NCBI GenBank assembly: GCA_023399215.1
Contig: JAEWQJ010000038.1
Span: 62,001 to 126,000, forward strand
DNA length: 64,000 nt
Reading direction: 5' to 3'
Origin: Methanobacteriota archaeon
GTDB taxonomy: Archaea; Halobacteriota; Methanosarcinia; Methanosarcinales; Methanosarcinaceae
The notes under the pieces were generated by a model. That model was not told the DNA's origin. It worked only from the letters and a program-made list of their open reading frames with translations, and did no database searches. Position numbers and translations under genes: made by a program. Shown piece by piece: positions 45,591-54,612 of the stretch; the first letter of the stretch is position 1; each line of letters opens with the position of its first letter.

Positions 45591-46081
45591 GTTCTCAACG
45601 TTAATTTTTTATTTTATATTATTTAGCAATTATGTCATATAGTAATAATTGTCTCTTTTCAAAAATAACCTTTATTTTAAGACAGCCTTTATTTTCGACT
45701 GGTTGTGAAATTAGAGTTCTGAAGTAGAATTATCAATAAACCTCAAATAATTAACTCTAAGAAGAGAAAATATATACCTAGTTTAAGAGACTTTTGGTCT
45801 GTTGAAAATATATAAAAAACCTTAAAGGCCGAACTTTAAAAATAGATATGATGAGTAATATAAAAAATATAGGAAAGGAAGAAGAGACCTTAAAGGACTA
45901 ATTATAATTACCGGGTCAGCCGATTGAAGAAAAGTTAGCTGACTGAAGGGAGGAGGTTTCCTCCAAACGCCAGACTGCTGTTTAGCTTATTAAAGAGAGG
46001 TTAGCCGATTGAGAAGCTAACCAATCGAGAAAAGTTATGTAACCAGGTAAACGTGTTAATCTTTCCTCTTATTATTTCGCC
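45591..46081. other. spacer with repeated TTAGCYGAYTGA motifs and a hairpin
   Basis: No gene. CAGCCGATTGAAGAAAAG, TTAGCTGACTGAAG and TTAGCCGATTGAG are near-repeats. Perfect hairpins GGAGG(N3)CCTCC (about 45951-45965) and GGTTAGC(N10)GCTAACC (45999-46022) lie here, which can terminate the mrp transcript. Confidence 0.5.
45999..46022. terminator. hairpin after the mrp gene
   Basis: A 7-bp perfect stem GGTTAGC/GCTAACC, 60 bp beyond the stop codon of the minus-strand gene. The T run is weak. Confidence 0.35.
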
Positions 46082-46924
46082 TTACTCCTCTCCCAGAGTT
46101 TTTTCTACTGCGGTTATAACAGCTTCGAAGTTCTTCTGCCATTCCGTACTGTGGTCAAGCAGGCCCTGGACAATAGTGCCTTTATCTTCCATTTCTGCAA
46201 CCTTTGGCTCAATAGGGAGTCTGGCAAGAATCGGAATATCGAAGTCTTTTGAAGCTTTTTCCACACCACCCGTTCCGAATACTTCTATTGGCTTGCCGCA
46301 GTGGGGGCAAATAAGCCCATGCATATTGTCGACAAGCCCTATGATAGGCACGTTAAGTTTTTCAGAGAAGATTATTGACTTTCGAACACTGATAAGGGCT
46401 ACATCCTGGGGAGTTGTAACAAGCACTGAGCCGTCGCAATTGGGAATGAGCTGAGCTACACTCAGGGGTTCGTCTCCGGTGCCAGGCGGCAAGTCTATAA
46501 TCAGGAAATCGAGTACTCCCCAGCTAACGTCTTCCAGGAACTGTTTGATTGCCCCCATTTTGGCAGGTCCTCTCCAGATTATAGGAGAATCTTTGTCTCC
46601 GAGCAGAAAACCGATAGACATCATAGAAAGGTTGGGAAGTACTGAGACCGGAAGAATGCCCTCTTCATTAACATCGGGCCTTTGAGACTCTAAACCGAAA
46701 ATCGTAGGAATTGTCGGGCCGTGAATGTCACAGTCCAGAAGCCCAACTTTATATCCCCGCAGGGCCAACCCAGCAGCCAGATTTGCTGCAACTGTACTTT
46801 TCCCTACTCCTCCTTTTCCGCTCATTACCATGATCTTGCGTTTAATGCGCCTGAGATTGACTACTATTTTTGGCTCTTCTGGCTTTTTCGATAAGCTCTC
46901 AAGTGGTTGAACCTTATCTGTCAT
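46082..46924 (-). CDS. Mrp/NBP35-type Fe-S cluster carrier ATPase
   Basis: P-loop ATPase that holds and hands on a [4Fe-4S] cluster. Walker A VMSGKGGVGKSTVAANLA (deviant Mrp type), switch FLIIDLPPGTGDEPLSV, and the cluster motif ICPHCG (CX2C) near residue 222. 280 aa, full length. Preceded 54 bp upstream by a DUF134 regulator on the same strand, a pair seen in other methanogens. Confidence 0.94.
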   Translation of the reverse strand: MTDKVQPLESLSKKPEEPKIVVNLRRIKRKIMVMSGKGGVGKSTVAANLAAGLALRGYKVGLLDCDIHGPTIPTIFGLESQRPDVNEEGILPVSVLPNLSMMSIGFLLGDKDSPIIWRGPAKMGAIKQFLEDVSWGVLDFLIIDLPPGTGDEPLSVAQLIPNCDGSVLVTTPQDVALISVRKSIIFSEKLNVPIIGLVDNMHGLICPHCGKPIEVFGTGGVEKASKDFDIPILARLPIEPKVAEMEDKGTIVQGLLDHSTEWQKNFEAVITAVEKTLGEE

Positions 46925-46978
46925 TTTTATCGCCTGTGTAAAATTTACGTATTTTATCCCGGTTTTCAGATTTCTCTT

Positions 46979-47317
46979 TTACGAGTTAGCATCTTCACTA
47001 ATGTCAGCGCTCTCAGCGCTGATATAGTTACCGCCCTTTATTTCTATTGCTTTTCCTGTGCTAAGTGCAAGAGCGATTTTCATTCTCGCGGCTTTTAGAT
47101 CTTCCCAGAAAGCTCTCCTTGATATTCCTACTCTGATGGCTGCATCTTCCTGCTTCAGACCTTCAACGTCTACAAGTCTCAGTGCCTCAAGCTCTTCTAC
47201 TGTAATGGATACAACCTCAAGGTCCGCCAGCGGGACTCCTCTAGGCTTGAAATATGTGATGTCGGGCGTTTGCTCAACACGCCTCGGACACTTTGGTCTT
47301 CCTCTGCATTTTTTCAT
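46979..47317 (-). CDS. DUF134 (UPF0251) DNA-binding protein
   Basis: A sigma-70 region-4-like helix-turn-helix protein. The Arg/Cys-rich start CRGRPKCPRRVEQTPD is the family signature, and VEELEALRLVDVEGLKQEDAA with RVGISRRAFWEDL forms the HTH. 112 aa. A TATA-like box near 47343-47350 on the minus strand leaves a short leader. It probably regulates the adjacent mrp gene. Confidence 0.88.
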   Translation of the reverse strand: MKKCRGRPKCPRRVEQTPDITYFKPRGVPLADLEVVSITVEELEALRLVDVEGLKQEDAAIRVGISRRAFWEDLKAARMKIALALSTGKAIEIKGGNYISAESADISEDANS

Positions 47318-47831
47318 AGGTTACTTATGCACATTGCGGAATAAATATATAATAATTTCTCTTTCCTAATAGAAAAATATATATATTTATGAATAAAGGA
47401 GGGAAATTGCAGTTGTCTGTTACAGGGTTAGAAGAAGTTCGTATAAAAGTATCCATACTTAAAAATGAAGCGATAAAGCGCTTTATATGTGTTTAAGTCC
47501 TGGATTCAGGGGGTTTGTAGGCGCAAAGGCACAGTAATATAAACTTAGCTTCCTTTGGCGCAGATCTCCTCAAAGATTTTTTTACTCAAGTCTTTTTTAA
47601 AAGGCGTGCTGTCAAGACACAGACCTCCTCAAAGAGGAAACAACAGAAAATGTCTGTGAAGATTATATGAGAGTATGAACTTTATCATTAAACAGAGAGT
47701 CTTATTTTATAAGTTTACTTTTATTTTTCCGGTTTTCCTCTTTTTATCTAGAATTCTATCTATATATTTCGATATCCCTCGTAGAAATATTTATACCTTC
47801 ACAGCTTATCTGTGACTATAATTCCCTATCC
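47318..47831. other. divergent spacer with a possible leader or small peptide
   Basis: AATATATATATTTATG (about 47376-47391) is a good TATA region on the plus strand, and GGAGGG (47398-47403) is a strong ribosome binding site. A 35-codon frame at 47389-47496 spans them. Later CAGATCTCCTCAAAGA and CAGACCTCCTCAAAGA are near-repeats 80 bp apart. No known RNA is recognised. Confidence 0.4.
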
Positions 47832-48392
47832 ATGTTAAAAACCCTGGGAGAAAAAAATGTGCAGTGCGCGTTATGCCGGATTAAGGAATGCGTGAAAGGC
47901 AAAAATTGTTCTGTTATTAAATATGGGCTTGAGTATACAGGCGATAATCTGAAATCAATTCAGATTTCTGCCTGGCTCGAATCTAATGGCGTGAAAAGGA
48001 CGAAACTTGAAGAGATAGCTATTTATGCAAAAAGTCTTGGGTATACAAAAATAGGAATCGCTTTCTGTATTGAGTATGAGCGAGAAGCAAGGCTGGTTTA
48101 TGAGATTCTTTCAAGATATTTTGAGGTGTTTTCAGTTTGCTGTAAAGTATGTAGCTTCGAAAAAGTCAGCCTAGGTATTAAAAAATCCGAGGACCTTGAG
48201 TTTGAAGCTGTCTGTAATCCTATTGGTCAGGCGCTGCTACTAAACGATGATCTTACGAATCTTAATATCATGTTGGGGCTTAAAACAGGCTATGACATCC
48301 TCTTTGCAAAATACTCTGAGGCTCCTGCGATAACGCTACCTATTGAAGAGTTACCCCATTTAGCTGATTCAAAAATCGATATTATAAAATGA
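47832..48392 (+). CDS. DUF1847 Cys-rich metal-binding protein
   Basis: CALCRIKECVKGKNC is the N-terminal cysteine cluster of DUF1847, probably metal- or Fe-S-binding. YTKIGIAFCIEYEREARLV and FSVCCKVC carry more cysteines, and CNPIGQALLLND closes the family core. 186 aa from ATG 47832. A GTG at 47859 with GGGAG 8 bp upstream is a credible shorter start that keeps all cysteines. It sits 64 bp before another Cys-rich gene; function is unknown. Confidence 0.85.
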   Translation: MLKTLGEKNVQCALCRIKECVKGKNCSVIKYGLEYTGDNLKSIQISAWLESNGVKRTKLEEIAIYAKSLGYTKIGIAFCIEYEREARLVYEILSRYFEVFSVCCKVCSFEKVSLGIKKSEDLEFEAVCNPIGQALLLNDDLTNLNIMLGLKTGYDILFAKYSEAPAITLPIEELPHLADSKIDIIK

Positions 48393-48456
48393 ATTGTTAA
48401 AGTTAATTTTTAGAATTAGTTCTTTGGTTCTGTGAGTTGACACCCTGGAGAAAAAT

Positions 48457-48903
48457 ATGCTCAAAAAATCGAACACCTCTGGACCGGGCTTTAAAGCCGG
48501 TTCTAAATGCCTGAAGATCAGAGCTCATCACCTTTGCTGCATCCAGGGTTTTCAGGGCTATGGGTACAGCCCGACTTTTGTGGCAAATTTGAAGGCCGTA
48601 ATTTCAGAGATTAAGGCTTTTCCTTCAAGACCTCTGGAGCTAGTATCCGAATGTGATGTAATCTGTGCGTCCTGTCCAAGCAAAAGGGAATGCACGCAGG
48701 ACTCAATTATCTCTGGCAGGATAAGGAGTATGGATCTTGTTGTTATGGAGAAATTAAAGATAAAAGAAGGAACAATTATGGAAGTAGATAAAGCCTTCAG
48801 TTTAGTCAATTCACAACTGGCTAATGCATCTGACATTAATGAAGTCTGCGGGACCTGCAAATGGAGACAGAAGTGTCTCTGGTACATGCAAGAAGAAGGA
48901 TAA
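48457..48903 (+). CDS. DUF1284 Cys-rich protein
   Basis: RAHHLCCIQGFQGYGYSPTF is the DUF1284 opening, with a His-His-x-Cys-Cys motif. CDVICASCPSKRECTQD and CGTCKWRQKCLWY add Cys clusters that look able to bind a metal or Fe-S cluster. 148 aa. GGAGA precedes the ATG. It probably forms an operon with the DUF1847 gene; the function is not known. Confidence 0.85.
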   Translation: MLKKSNTSGPGFKAGSKCLKIRAHHLCCIQGFQGYGYSPTFVANLKAVISEIKAFPSRPLELVSECDVICASCPSKRECTQDSIISGRIRSMDLVVMEKLKIKEGTIMEVDKAFSLVNSQLANASDINEVCGTCKWRQKCLWYMQEEG

Positions 48904-48995
48904 AATCACGAAAGAAGAAATATGAAAGAAAAAAATTATGAAAAGAAAAAACTATGAAAGAAAAATCATGAAAAACAAAGTCATGGAAGATAAAA
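48904..48995 (+). repeat. degenerate 15-bp A-rich tandem repeats
   Basis: About six units of the type ATGAAAGAAAAAATC follow the DUF1284 stop codon. They are low complexity with no frame. Confidence 0.7.
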
Positions 48996-49107
48996 CTGTA
49001 AATGACAAAATCGTTAATTTCTGCATAAAAAATGAAAACGTTCTCTTTCCTATTTTCTGCCTTCACCTTTTAGTTGGACTTTTTTCTTGAATAGTGATTC
49101 CATACTT

Positions 49108-50010
49108 TTATTTTAAACCTGCACTGATCTCATAGATTTTTGCAAGAAACTCGACATTCTGAACCGCGTTCTGTTCTATTCCCAAATCAGATGGAGAAAA
49201 ACCAAGAGCAAGGCCCAGTAGCTGAGAATAGTGAAGGACAGGGATCGAGTAATCCGTTCCGAATTTTTCATTGACTGCGAGCTGTCCCCTATCAAATTGC
49301 AGGTGGCAGAAAGGACATGCATTAACAATACAGTCAACTCCTGCTTGCCGAATACAGGCGAGCTTGTGCTCAAGCATCTCAAGGGATTCGGTAGCATGCC
49401 CTGAGCGTACCCCCCCTCCGGCTCCACAGCACATCATCTTGTCGATATAGTCTATGCTTTTTGCACCTGTGGTTTCAACGAGTTCATCAAAGAAAACCGG
49501 AGCCTCCGTTTCTCCTAGATTTCTATCCCTTGAAGGCTTGATAAGATGACATCCGTAGTGCAGTGCCACTTTGAGGTCAAGTGGAGTTGTGATATACTCC
49601 TTGAGTTTCTCAGGCCCAAACTCTTTATATAGATATTCGATTATGTGCCTAACCTCGGCAGTGCCTCTGAACTCCATGCCGATTTCTTTAAGGCAATTAT
49701 TCGTGCACGCCCTTAATTCAGGATCTTTTTTCAGTTCCAGATTAGCATCTGCCAGAGAGCCGTAGCAACCATTGCAGACAGTAAGTACATCTCTACCCAT
49801 CTTTTCAGAAAGAATTATATTCCGGCTGGCAAGGGCAAGCCAGGTTGCTTTATCAAAGGACTTGAAGACTCCTGGAGCAGGACAGCAGGAAGCTCCTGGC
49901 AGATCGGATACGTCTATATCAAGCTTTTGCAGGCAGAGCTTAGTTGCTTTTTCAATTCCAGGGTAACGGTTGGGTACGATGCATCCAAGAAATAGCGATA
50001 GTTTTTCCAT
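49108..50010 (-). CDS. hdrB: heterodisulfide reductase subunit B (HdrB)
   Basis: Catalytic subunit of the soluble HdrABC, which reduces the CoM-S-S-CoB heterodisulfide at non-cubane Fe-S clusters. Two CCG domains are visible: PGASCCPAPG with VCNGCYGSL, and HYGCHL with KMMCCGAGGGVRSG and VNACPFCHLQFD. 300 aa. GGAGG precedes the ATG. hdrC lies 11 bp upstream; no hdrA is in view. Methanosarcina also has membrane HdrDE, so this is one of the cytoplasmic sets. Confidence 0.95.
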   Translation of the reverse strand: MEKLSLFLGCIVPNRYPGIEKATKLCLQKLDIDVSDLPGASCCPAPGVFKSFDKATWLALASRNIILSEKMGRDVLTVCNGCYGSLADANLELKKDPELRACTNNCLKEIGMEFRGTAEVRHIIEYLYKEFGPEKLKEYITTPLDLKVALHYGCHLIKPSRDRNLGETEAPVFFDELVETTGAKSIDYIDKMMCCGAGGGVRSGHATESLEMLEHKLACIRQAGVDCIVNACPFCHLQFDRGQLAVNEKFGTDYSIPVLHYSQLLGLALGFSPSDLGIEQNAVQNVEFLAKIYEISAGLK

Positions 50011-50021
50011 ATTCTGCCTCC

Positions 50022-50507
50022 TTATTTTTCAGCCGTTAGCTCGTCAAATTTGCATACTTTGAGAAGAGTCCTTACCTCTTGAAGGGCTTCAGGATACTTC
50101 TGGACGGTCTCAGGTATTGGATCGAGACCCAGTTCTTCCCTCTTTTTCTTTGTTTCTTCATCCAGAGGGACTGAATGCCCGAATTCCATGACCATTTCCG
50201 AGACCTTCCTGTGCTCTGGAAGCATGAAACCTTCTTTTACTGCAAGTCTTCTGAGCTCAAGTATGGCATCAGTAATTGGTATCTCGCGCGGGCAGCGCTC
50301 CTGGCAGGTATAACAGGTAGTACAGAGCCAGAGGGCGTCATCGGAGAGGACTGATACTCTATTCTTGCGTGCATCCCGAAGAATTCTTCGTGTATTGAGC
50401 CCGGTATGCCGTCCAGAAGGACAACTCCCTGTGCATATGCCACACTGCATGCAGGAAAGTAAGTCAAGACCTGCATCCTTTAACACTTTTGGCAATTCTT
50501 CACTCAT
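50022..50507 (-). CDS. hdrC: heterodisulfide reductase subunit C (HdrC)
   Basis: Electron-transfer subunit with two [4Fe-4S] clusters: CMQCGICTGSCPSG and CTTCYTCQERCPRE. 161 aa. First gene of the hdrCB pair. It would pass electrons from HdrA to HdrB. The start ATG 50507 has only a weak binding site. Confidence 0.95.
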   Translation of the reverse strand: MSEELPKVLKDAGLDLLSCMQCGICTGSCPSGRHTGLNTRRILRDARKNRVSVLSDDALWLCTTCYTCQERCPREIPITDAILELRRLAVKEGFMLPEHRKVSEMVMEFGHSVPLDEETKKKREELGLDPIPETVQKYPEALQEVRTLLKVCKFDELTAEK

Positions 50508-51182
50508 ACAGGTTCACTGTCTGATTTAGTCGGTTCATATTTTTTAGAAAAGAAAAGTAAGCAAAATAATTAGATAAAGAGAAAATTCCGCAACTGAAAT
50601 TGATTTTTAGAGCTTTAAGATAAACAGGTTTTTCCTGACAAACTCTTTGTAATAAGTCCTTTTCCAAATTTTTCACTGATAAGTCCTTTTCTTACAGATT
50701 TTTCTCATGTTAATTATTAATCTCATAATATTTAACATAAACTAAATTTGTTCGAACTCAATAACAGGAGTGAAGAATTTGGCTCAAGGTTAACAACCAC
50801 GAATTTTCGAATCTCTGTTTATCGATCATCCATTAATGAGTTCGTTTTTGCTGATCATTCATTAATGAATTAATTTTTACTAGTGTCATGAAAATTTAGT
50901 TAATCTAATGAGATCAAAATTGTTGTATTCTGATGAGAAGTTACCAGGATTATGCTCAACAATTAAATTGCCAAGACACTAGAATCTGTTAATGAGTTTG
51001 TTTTTATACCTTCAGGCATAGGTTCTTTTTGTTTTATTTATTCCTTAAAACCTGTGCCTATAGGTATATTATATTTAGTATTATATAAAAATAAGTTTCC
51101 TAAAAGATATTCGTTTTTCCAGACTCAAAATCTTTCCGTTTCTAGTCTTTTCCTGCACATCTAGTGATTTTAGAAGGCTTTA
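50508..51182. other. spacer with direct repeats and an inverted-repeat element
   Basis: No gene. It contains two 29-bp direct repeats (50824-50852, 50853-50881; unit begins GATCATYCATTAATGA), a third partial copy near 50987, and an element with inverted ends between them (50880-50982). Confidence 0.55.
50880..50982. mobile_element. short MITE-like element with inverted ends
   Basis: It begins CTAGTGTCATGAAAATTTA and ends TAAATTGCCAAGACACTAG. The outer 8 bp are perfectly inverted, with scattered matches further in. It is 103 bp with no gene, and it interrupts a set of direct repeats. Confidence 0.45.
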
Positions 51183-51890
51183 TCATGAAAAGTTTATTCC
51201 AAGATCTTTAAGTCCATTGAGTCTTCCAAGGTTGATCAGTAATGGTGTAAGTGATTCCATAGTATTTGCCTGTTTAAGAGGGCCTCCATCCAGAGGCTTC
51301 AGGCATCCCATATGCTCTGTAAGCTTAATGACCAGCTTCTTTGCTTCTTCATCATCACCGCACACTAATGCATGGTATACAGCCTTGCACTTAGCAATGT
51401 CCTTTAATTTTCCTGCTGAAATATTGTGGAAAGCTGCAACAACTTTTGTTGAAGCTGGAACATTTTTCTGAATTGCGAGAGCAGCTGAACCTTCTACTGG
51501 AGGTTTGTATACAAGCAAGTCTCCTTCCTTTACCATAGGAACTACAGGAGTAATGAGAATCTTGTTTTCAATAGCTTCACGAATCTCATGCAGCAAAGGT
51601 ATAACATTGTCAAAACGAAGAGTAACTATTATTATTTCGGCTGCCTTCGCAGCTTCAAGGTTATTGTTTCCTGTAATAGTTATTTCTGAGGTATCAAACC
51701 CGCAATTCTCAAGTTCGGCTAAATCTTTTTTTACAGCTTCATCGGCAGAGTCCTTGGATCTTGACCCTATAATTATCTCGTTCTTTACGCCTTCAGCCAT
51801 AAGGTTTTGAAGGGCTAGTCTGAGAACCATACCTTCCCCTATATTGCCAGTTCCTCCTAAGACCGCTATTTTTAATTTTTCAGAACTCAA
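51183..51890 (-). CDS. fno: F420H2:NADP+ oxidoreductase
   Basis: Moves hydride between reduced F420 and NADP, supplying NADPH for biosynthesis. N-terminal Rossmann motif AVLGGTGNIGEGMVLRLA, then IIIGSRSKDSADEA (NADP phosphate site). TPVVPMVKEGDLL and VVAAFHNISAGKL follow the family pattern. 235 aa. It starts TTG, with GGAGG 10 bp upstream. It stands alone. Confidence 0.9.
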   Translation of the reverse strand: MSSEKLKIAVLGGTGNIGEGMVLRLALQNLMAEGVKNEIIIGSRSKDSADEAVKKDLAELENCGFDTSEITITGNNNLEAAKAAEIIIVTLRFDNVIPLLHEIREAIENKILITPVVPMVKEGDLLVYKPPVEGSAALAIQKNVPASTKVVAAFHNISAGKLKDIAKCKAVYHALVCGDDEEAKKLVIKLTEHMGCLKPLDGGPLKQANTMESLTPLLINLGRLNGLKDLGINFS

Positions 51891-52191
51891 TTTGAAAAAA
51901 CCTCCAGTTTGCTATATATTCCATAAAATATGTCAGAAAGTAATGCACCTTCTACCTTTATTAATTAAATTAAGATCGCTAATTAAATTAGAATATTATG
52001 TATAGCGACTCCAAATTTCTATAATTACTTTCATTAATCTGAATATTTATCTAGGACTATAAAACTAAACTCTTTTATTAATTTCGCTTTTCTCATTTAG
52101 CATTCTTTTAATTATTCAACACTATAAACACACTTTGAACAGACATTAAAAAGATTTAGGAATATACATCGCTTATATTTTGCTTGAATTT
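51891..52191. other. AT-rich spacer
   Basis: No gene seen; holds the fno promoter on the minus strand. Confidence 0.4.
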
Positions 52192-52731
52192 TCATTCAAG
52201 CAGTAAAACTCCAACACATATAGTTTTCTCAGGTTTGCAGAAATCAAGTACAAGTCCTGCCTTTTCCATTGCCTTCTGGAGGTTTATTCCTACAGCCTCA
52301 GGTGCAAAACGCCTCAATTCCGGCTTTATGCATTTTTCAAGATTACAGATTTCGCATTCGTTGCATGAGCCAGGTCTAAGGAGATGCGCAAAAGTAAAGC
52401 CTTCTCTGAAAGCTTCATGTTCAAGCTCTAACATTTTATGGAAGGAGTCCTTACGAATTTTTCCCCAGGCCTCAAGGATATCCGACACCTGTGAAGTATC
52501 GCGTTCATCGATAAGTAGAAGCGCACTGTTGTATTCTCCGATTATTTTTCTGAATTCATCAACCGATATAACATTAGGTGGACAGCTCAGTCTCTTTCCA
52601 TAACCTCCGCAACCGTAAGCGCATTTCAGAGCAATCCTATTTTCAACCGGAATGTCTTCTGCATCCACAAGGTAAGCCTTGAGCCTTAACTCCGAAGCCT
52701 TTTTAATAAGATCTTCAAATTTTCCTAACAT
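52192..52731 (-). CDS. DUF2284 metal-binding protein
   Basis: Predicted metal- or Fe-S-binding protein. CAYGCGGYGKRLSCPPN near the N-terminus and CNECEICNLEKC near residue 125 are the DUF2284 cysteine groups. 179 aa. The start is ATG 52731, with GAGG upstream; an in-frame ATG at 52755 would place that site inside the gene. Function is unknown, and its neighbours are unrelated. Confidence 0.85.
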   Translation of the reverse strand: MLGKFEDLIKKASELRLKAYLVDAEDIPVENRIALKCAYGCGGYGKRLSCPPNVISVDEFRKIIGEYNSALLLIDERDTSQVSDILEAWGKIRKDSFHKMLELEHEAFREGFTFAHLLRPGSCNECEICNLEKCIKPELRRFAPEAVGINLQKAMEKAGLVLDFCKPEKTICVGVLLLE

Positions 52732-53110
52732 GGTAGCCTCTTTTAAAAAACCCATTTTGTTTTTCTGTCTAATTTCTTCTTAATTTGTGTCCTGTCCAAT
52801 TATGTTTTTACTGTGAGATTTGTATCATTTCCAATTATGTTTTTACTTTAAGAAATGAATAGAAATCTTACTAACCCAAAAAGGAACAAGCCCAAAAATT
52901 AACGAGCCTTAAAGTTATTTTTTATCTTTTAAGAAATCACTGCAAGAGATATATTTTTAAAAAAATCACTGAGAGAAATATAGTTTTGTTATGAAAAACA
53001 AAAATTATTACATATATTTACTATCTATATTTGCTCATAAATTCTTACCATATTCACTACTGTAATTGATATCTCTTAATTGATAACAGATAATTAGTAA
53101 AGGAATCTAC
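52732..53110. other. AT-rich divergent spacer
   Basis: No gene. TATA-like boxes (for example ATATATTTACTATC, about 53012-53026) could serve the peptidase gene. Confidence 0.45.
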
Positions 53111-54304
53111 ATGATTAAAAAAGTACCTTTAACCGAATTGAAAAACCGGATGAGAAATTTTAGAAAACGGATGGATATCTCAAATCCCCAATGGGAGATA
53201 GCTGTTATCTTCAGCAAAATCAATCTTTATTATTTTACGGGTACGATGCAGGATGGAATGCTGATTATCCCGAATCACGGAGAAGCAACTTTTTGGGTAC
53301 GCCGCAGCTACGAAAGAGCCCTGGATGAATCTTTATTTCCAGATATAAAACCTATGAACAGTTTTCGTGATGCTGCAAAGAGTATAAGTGGGCTTCCGAA
53401 CACGGTATACCTTGAAACAGAAGTTGTTCCTCTGGCTTTGTACCAGAGATTTCAAAAACACTTCCCTTTTAAGAATGTCAAATCTGCTGACTCTCAAATT
53501 TGCGCTGTAAGAGCAGTAAAAAGCGAATATGAACTCTCGCTAACAAGAAAAGCTGGCAGGATTCATCAGCATGTGCTGGAAGATCTTGTACCTGAAATGT
53601 TGCAGGAAGGAATGAGTGAAGTAGACCTGTCAACCGAACTATATTCAGTCATGGTTGAAGAAGGCCATCACGGATTATGTCGTTTTGGGATGTTCGATAC
53701 CGAGATGGTCCTGGGAAATGTCTGTTTTGGTGAAAGCTCGATTTATCCTTCTTACTTTAACGGACCTGGTGGAATGTGCGGAATGAGTCCTGCGGTTCCC
53801 CTGATAGGAAGCCATGAGAGAAAGCTGAAAAAAGGAGATCTGGTATTCATTGATATTGGATGTGGGATTGAAGGTTATAACACGGATAAAACGACCACAT
53901 ACATGTTTGGTTCTTCGCTTCCACAATATGCCATAGATGCCCATAATAAATGTGTGGAGATACAGAACGAAGCTGCTTCAATGTTAGAACCAGGTGCTAT
54001 TCCCTCGGAAATCTACAATACCATAATGAACAATCTAGAGTCGGAGTTTCTACAGAATTTTATGGGTTTTGGCAACCGTAAAGTAAGATTCCTCGGACAC
54101 GGAGTCGGACTGCTAATCGATGAGCTGCCTGTAATTGCAGAAGGCTTTGATGAACCCCTTCAGGAAGGAATGGTATTTGCTCTCGAACCTAAAAAAGGAA
54201 TAGAAAACATTGGAATGGTAGGAATTGAAAATACTTTCATAGTAACTGCTAAAGGCGGAGAGTGTATTACAGGAGATAATCCGGGATTGATTCAAGTATT
54301 TTAA
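53111..54304 (+). CDS. M24 family Xaa-Pro peptidase
   Basis: Cytoplasmic metallopeptidase of the aminopeptidase P/prolidase type. The N-terminal creatinase-like domain (residues 1-165) is followed by the pita-bread domain. All five metal ligands appear present: Asp in VFIDIGCG, Asp in NTDKT, His in LGHGVG, Glu in ALEPK and Glu in GIENTF. 397 aa. AAAGGAATC precedes the ATG. No signal peptide. The exact substrate is unknown. Confidence 0.9.
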   Translation: MIKKVPLTELKNRMRNFRKRMDISNPQWEIAVIFSKINLYYFTGTMQDGMLIIPNHGEATFWVRRSYERALDESLFPDIKPMNSFRDAAKSISGLPNTVYLETEVVPLALYQRFQKHFPFKNVKSADSQICAVRAVKSEYELSLTRKAGRIHQHVLEDLVPEMLQEGMSEVDLSTELYSVMVEEGHHGLCRFGMFDTEMVLGNVCFGESSIYPSYFNGPGGMCGMSPAVPLIGSHERKLKKGDLVFIDIGCGIEGYNTDKTTTYMFGSSLPQYAIDAHNKCVEIQNEAASMLEPGAIPSEIYNTIMNNLESEFLQNFMGFGNRKVRFLGHGVGLLIDELPVIAEGFDEPLQEGMVFALEPKKGIENIGMVGIENTFIVTAKGGECITGDNPGLIQVF

Positions 54305-54444
54305 TTGCGAATCAAACATCCAGGGAATCAAGCATCTAGAAGGTTTCTTACTAACAGGTGATTATATTTCCAGATGCCTGAAAACGGCATTTTTTCTTTC
54401 CGAAAAATACTTTCCTTAACCTGGAAGCATTTTTCAATCCATAG

Positions 54445-54561
54445 GTTAGAAAGTGCCACCCACCAGCTTGCCTGACGGCGCTTGCGGAAGCTTATCCCGA
54501 AGAGGCAATAGTCCAACAGTTCGTTGGACAATTACCTCGGGAACTGGCTAAACAAGGCTGA
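54445..54561 (+). pseudogene. unidentified 3' coding remnant
   Basis: A 38-codon frame between TAG 54442 and TGA 54559 reads TALAEAYPEEAIVQQFVGQL then PRELAKQG. It has strong coding character and a higher GC content than its surroundings, but no start. It looks like the tail of a lost gene. The region also has a short inverted repeat (CCAGATGCC...GGCAT type) near 54372-54392. Confidence 0.4.
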
Positions 54562-54612
54562 TATGTCCATTTTTCCTGATTTGATCGATAACTGCAAAAT
54601 CAAATTTCATTT

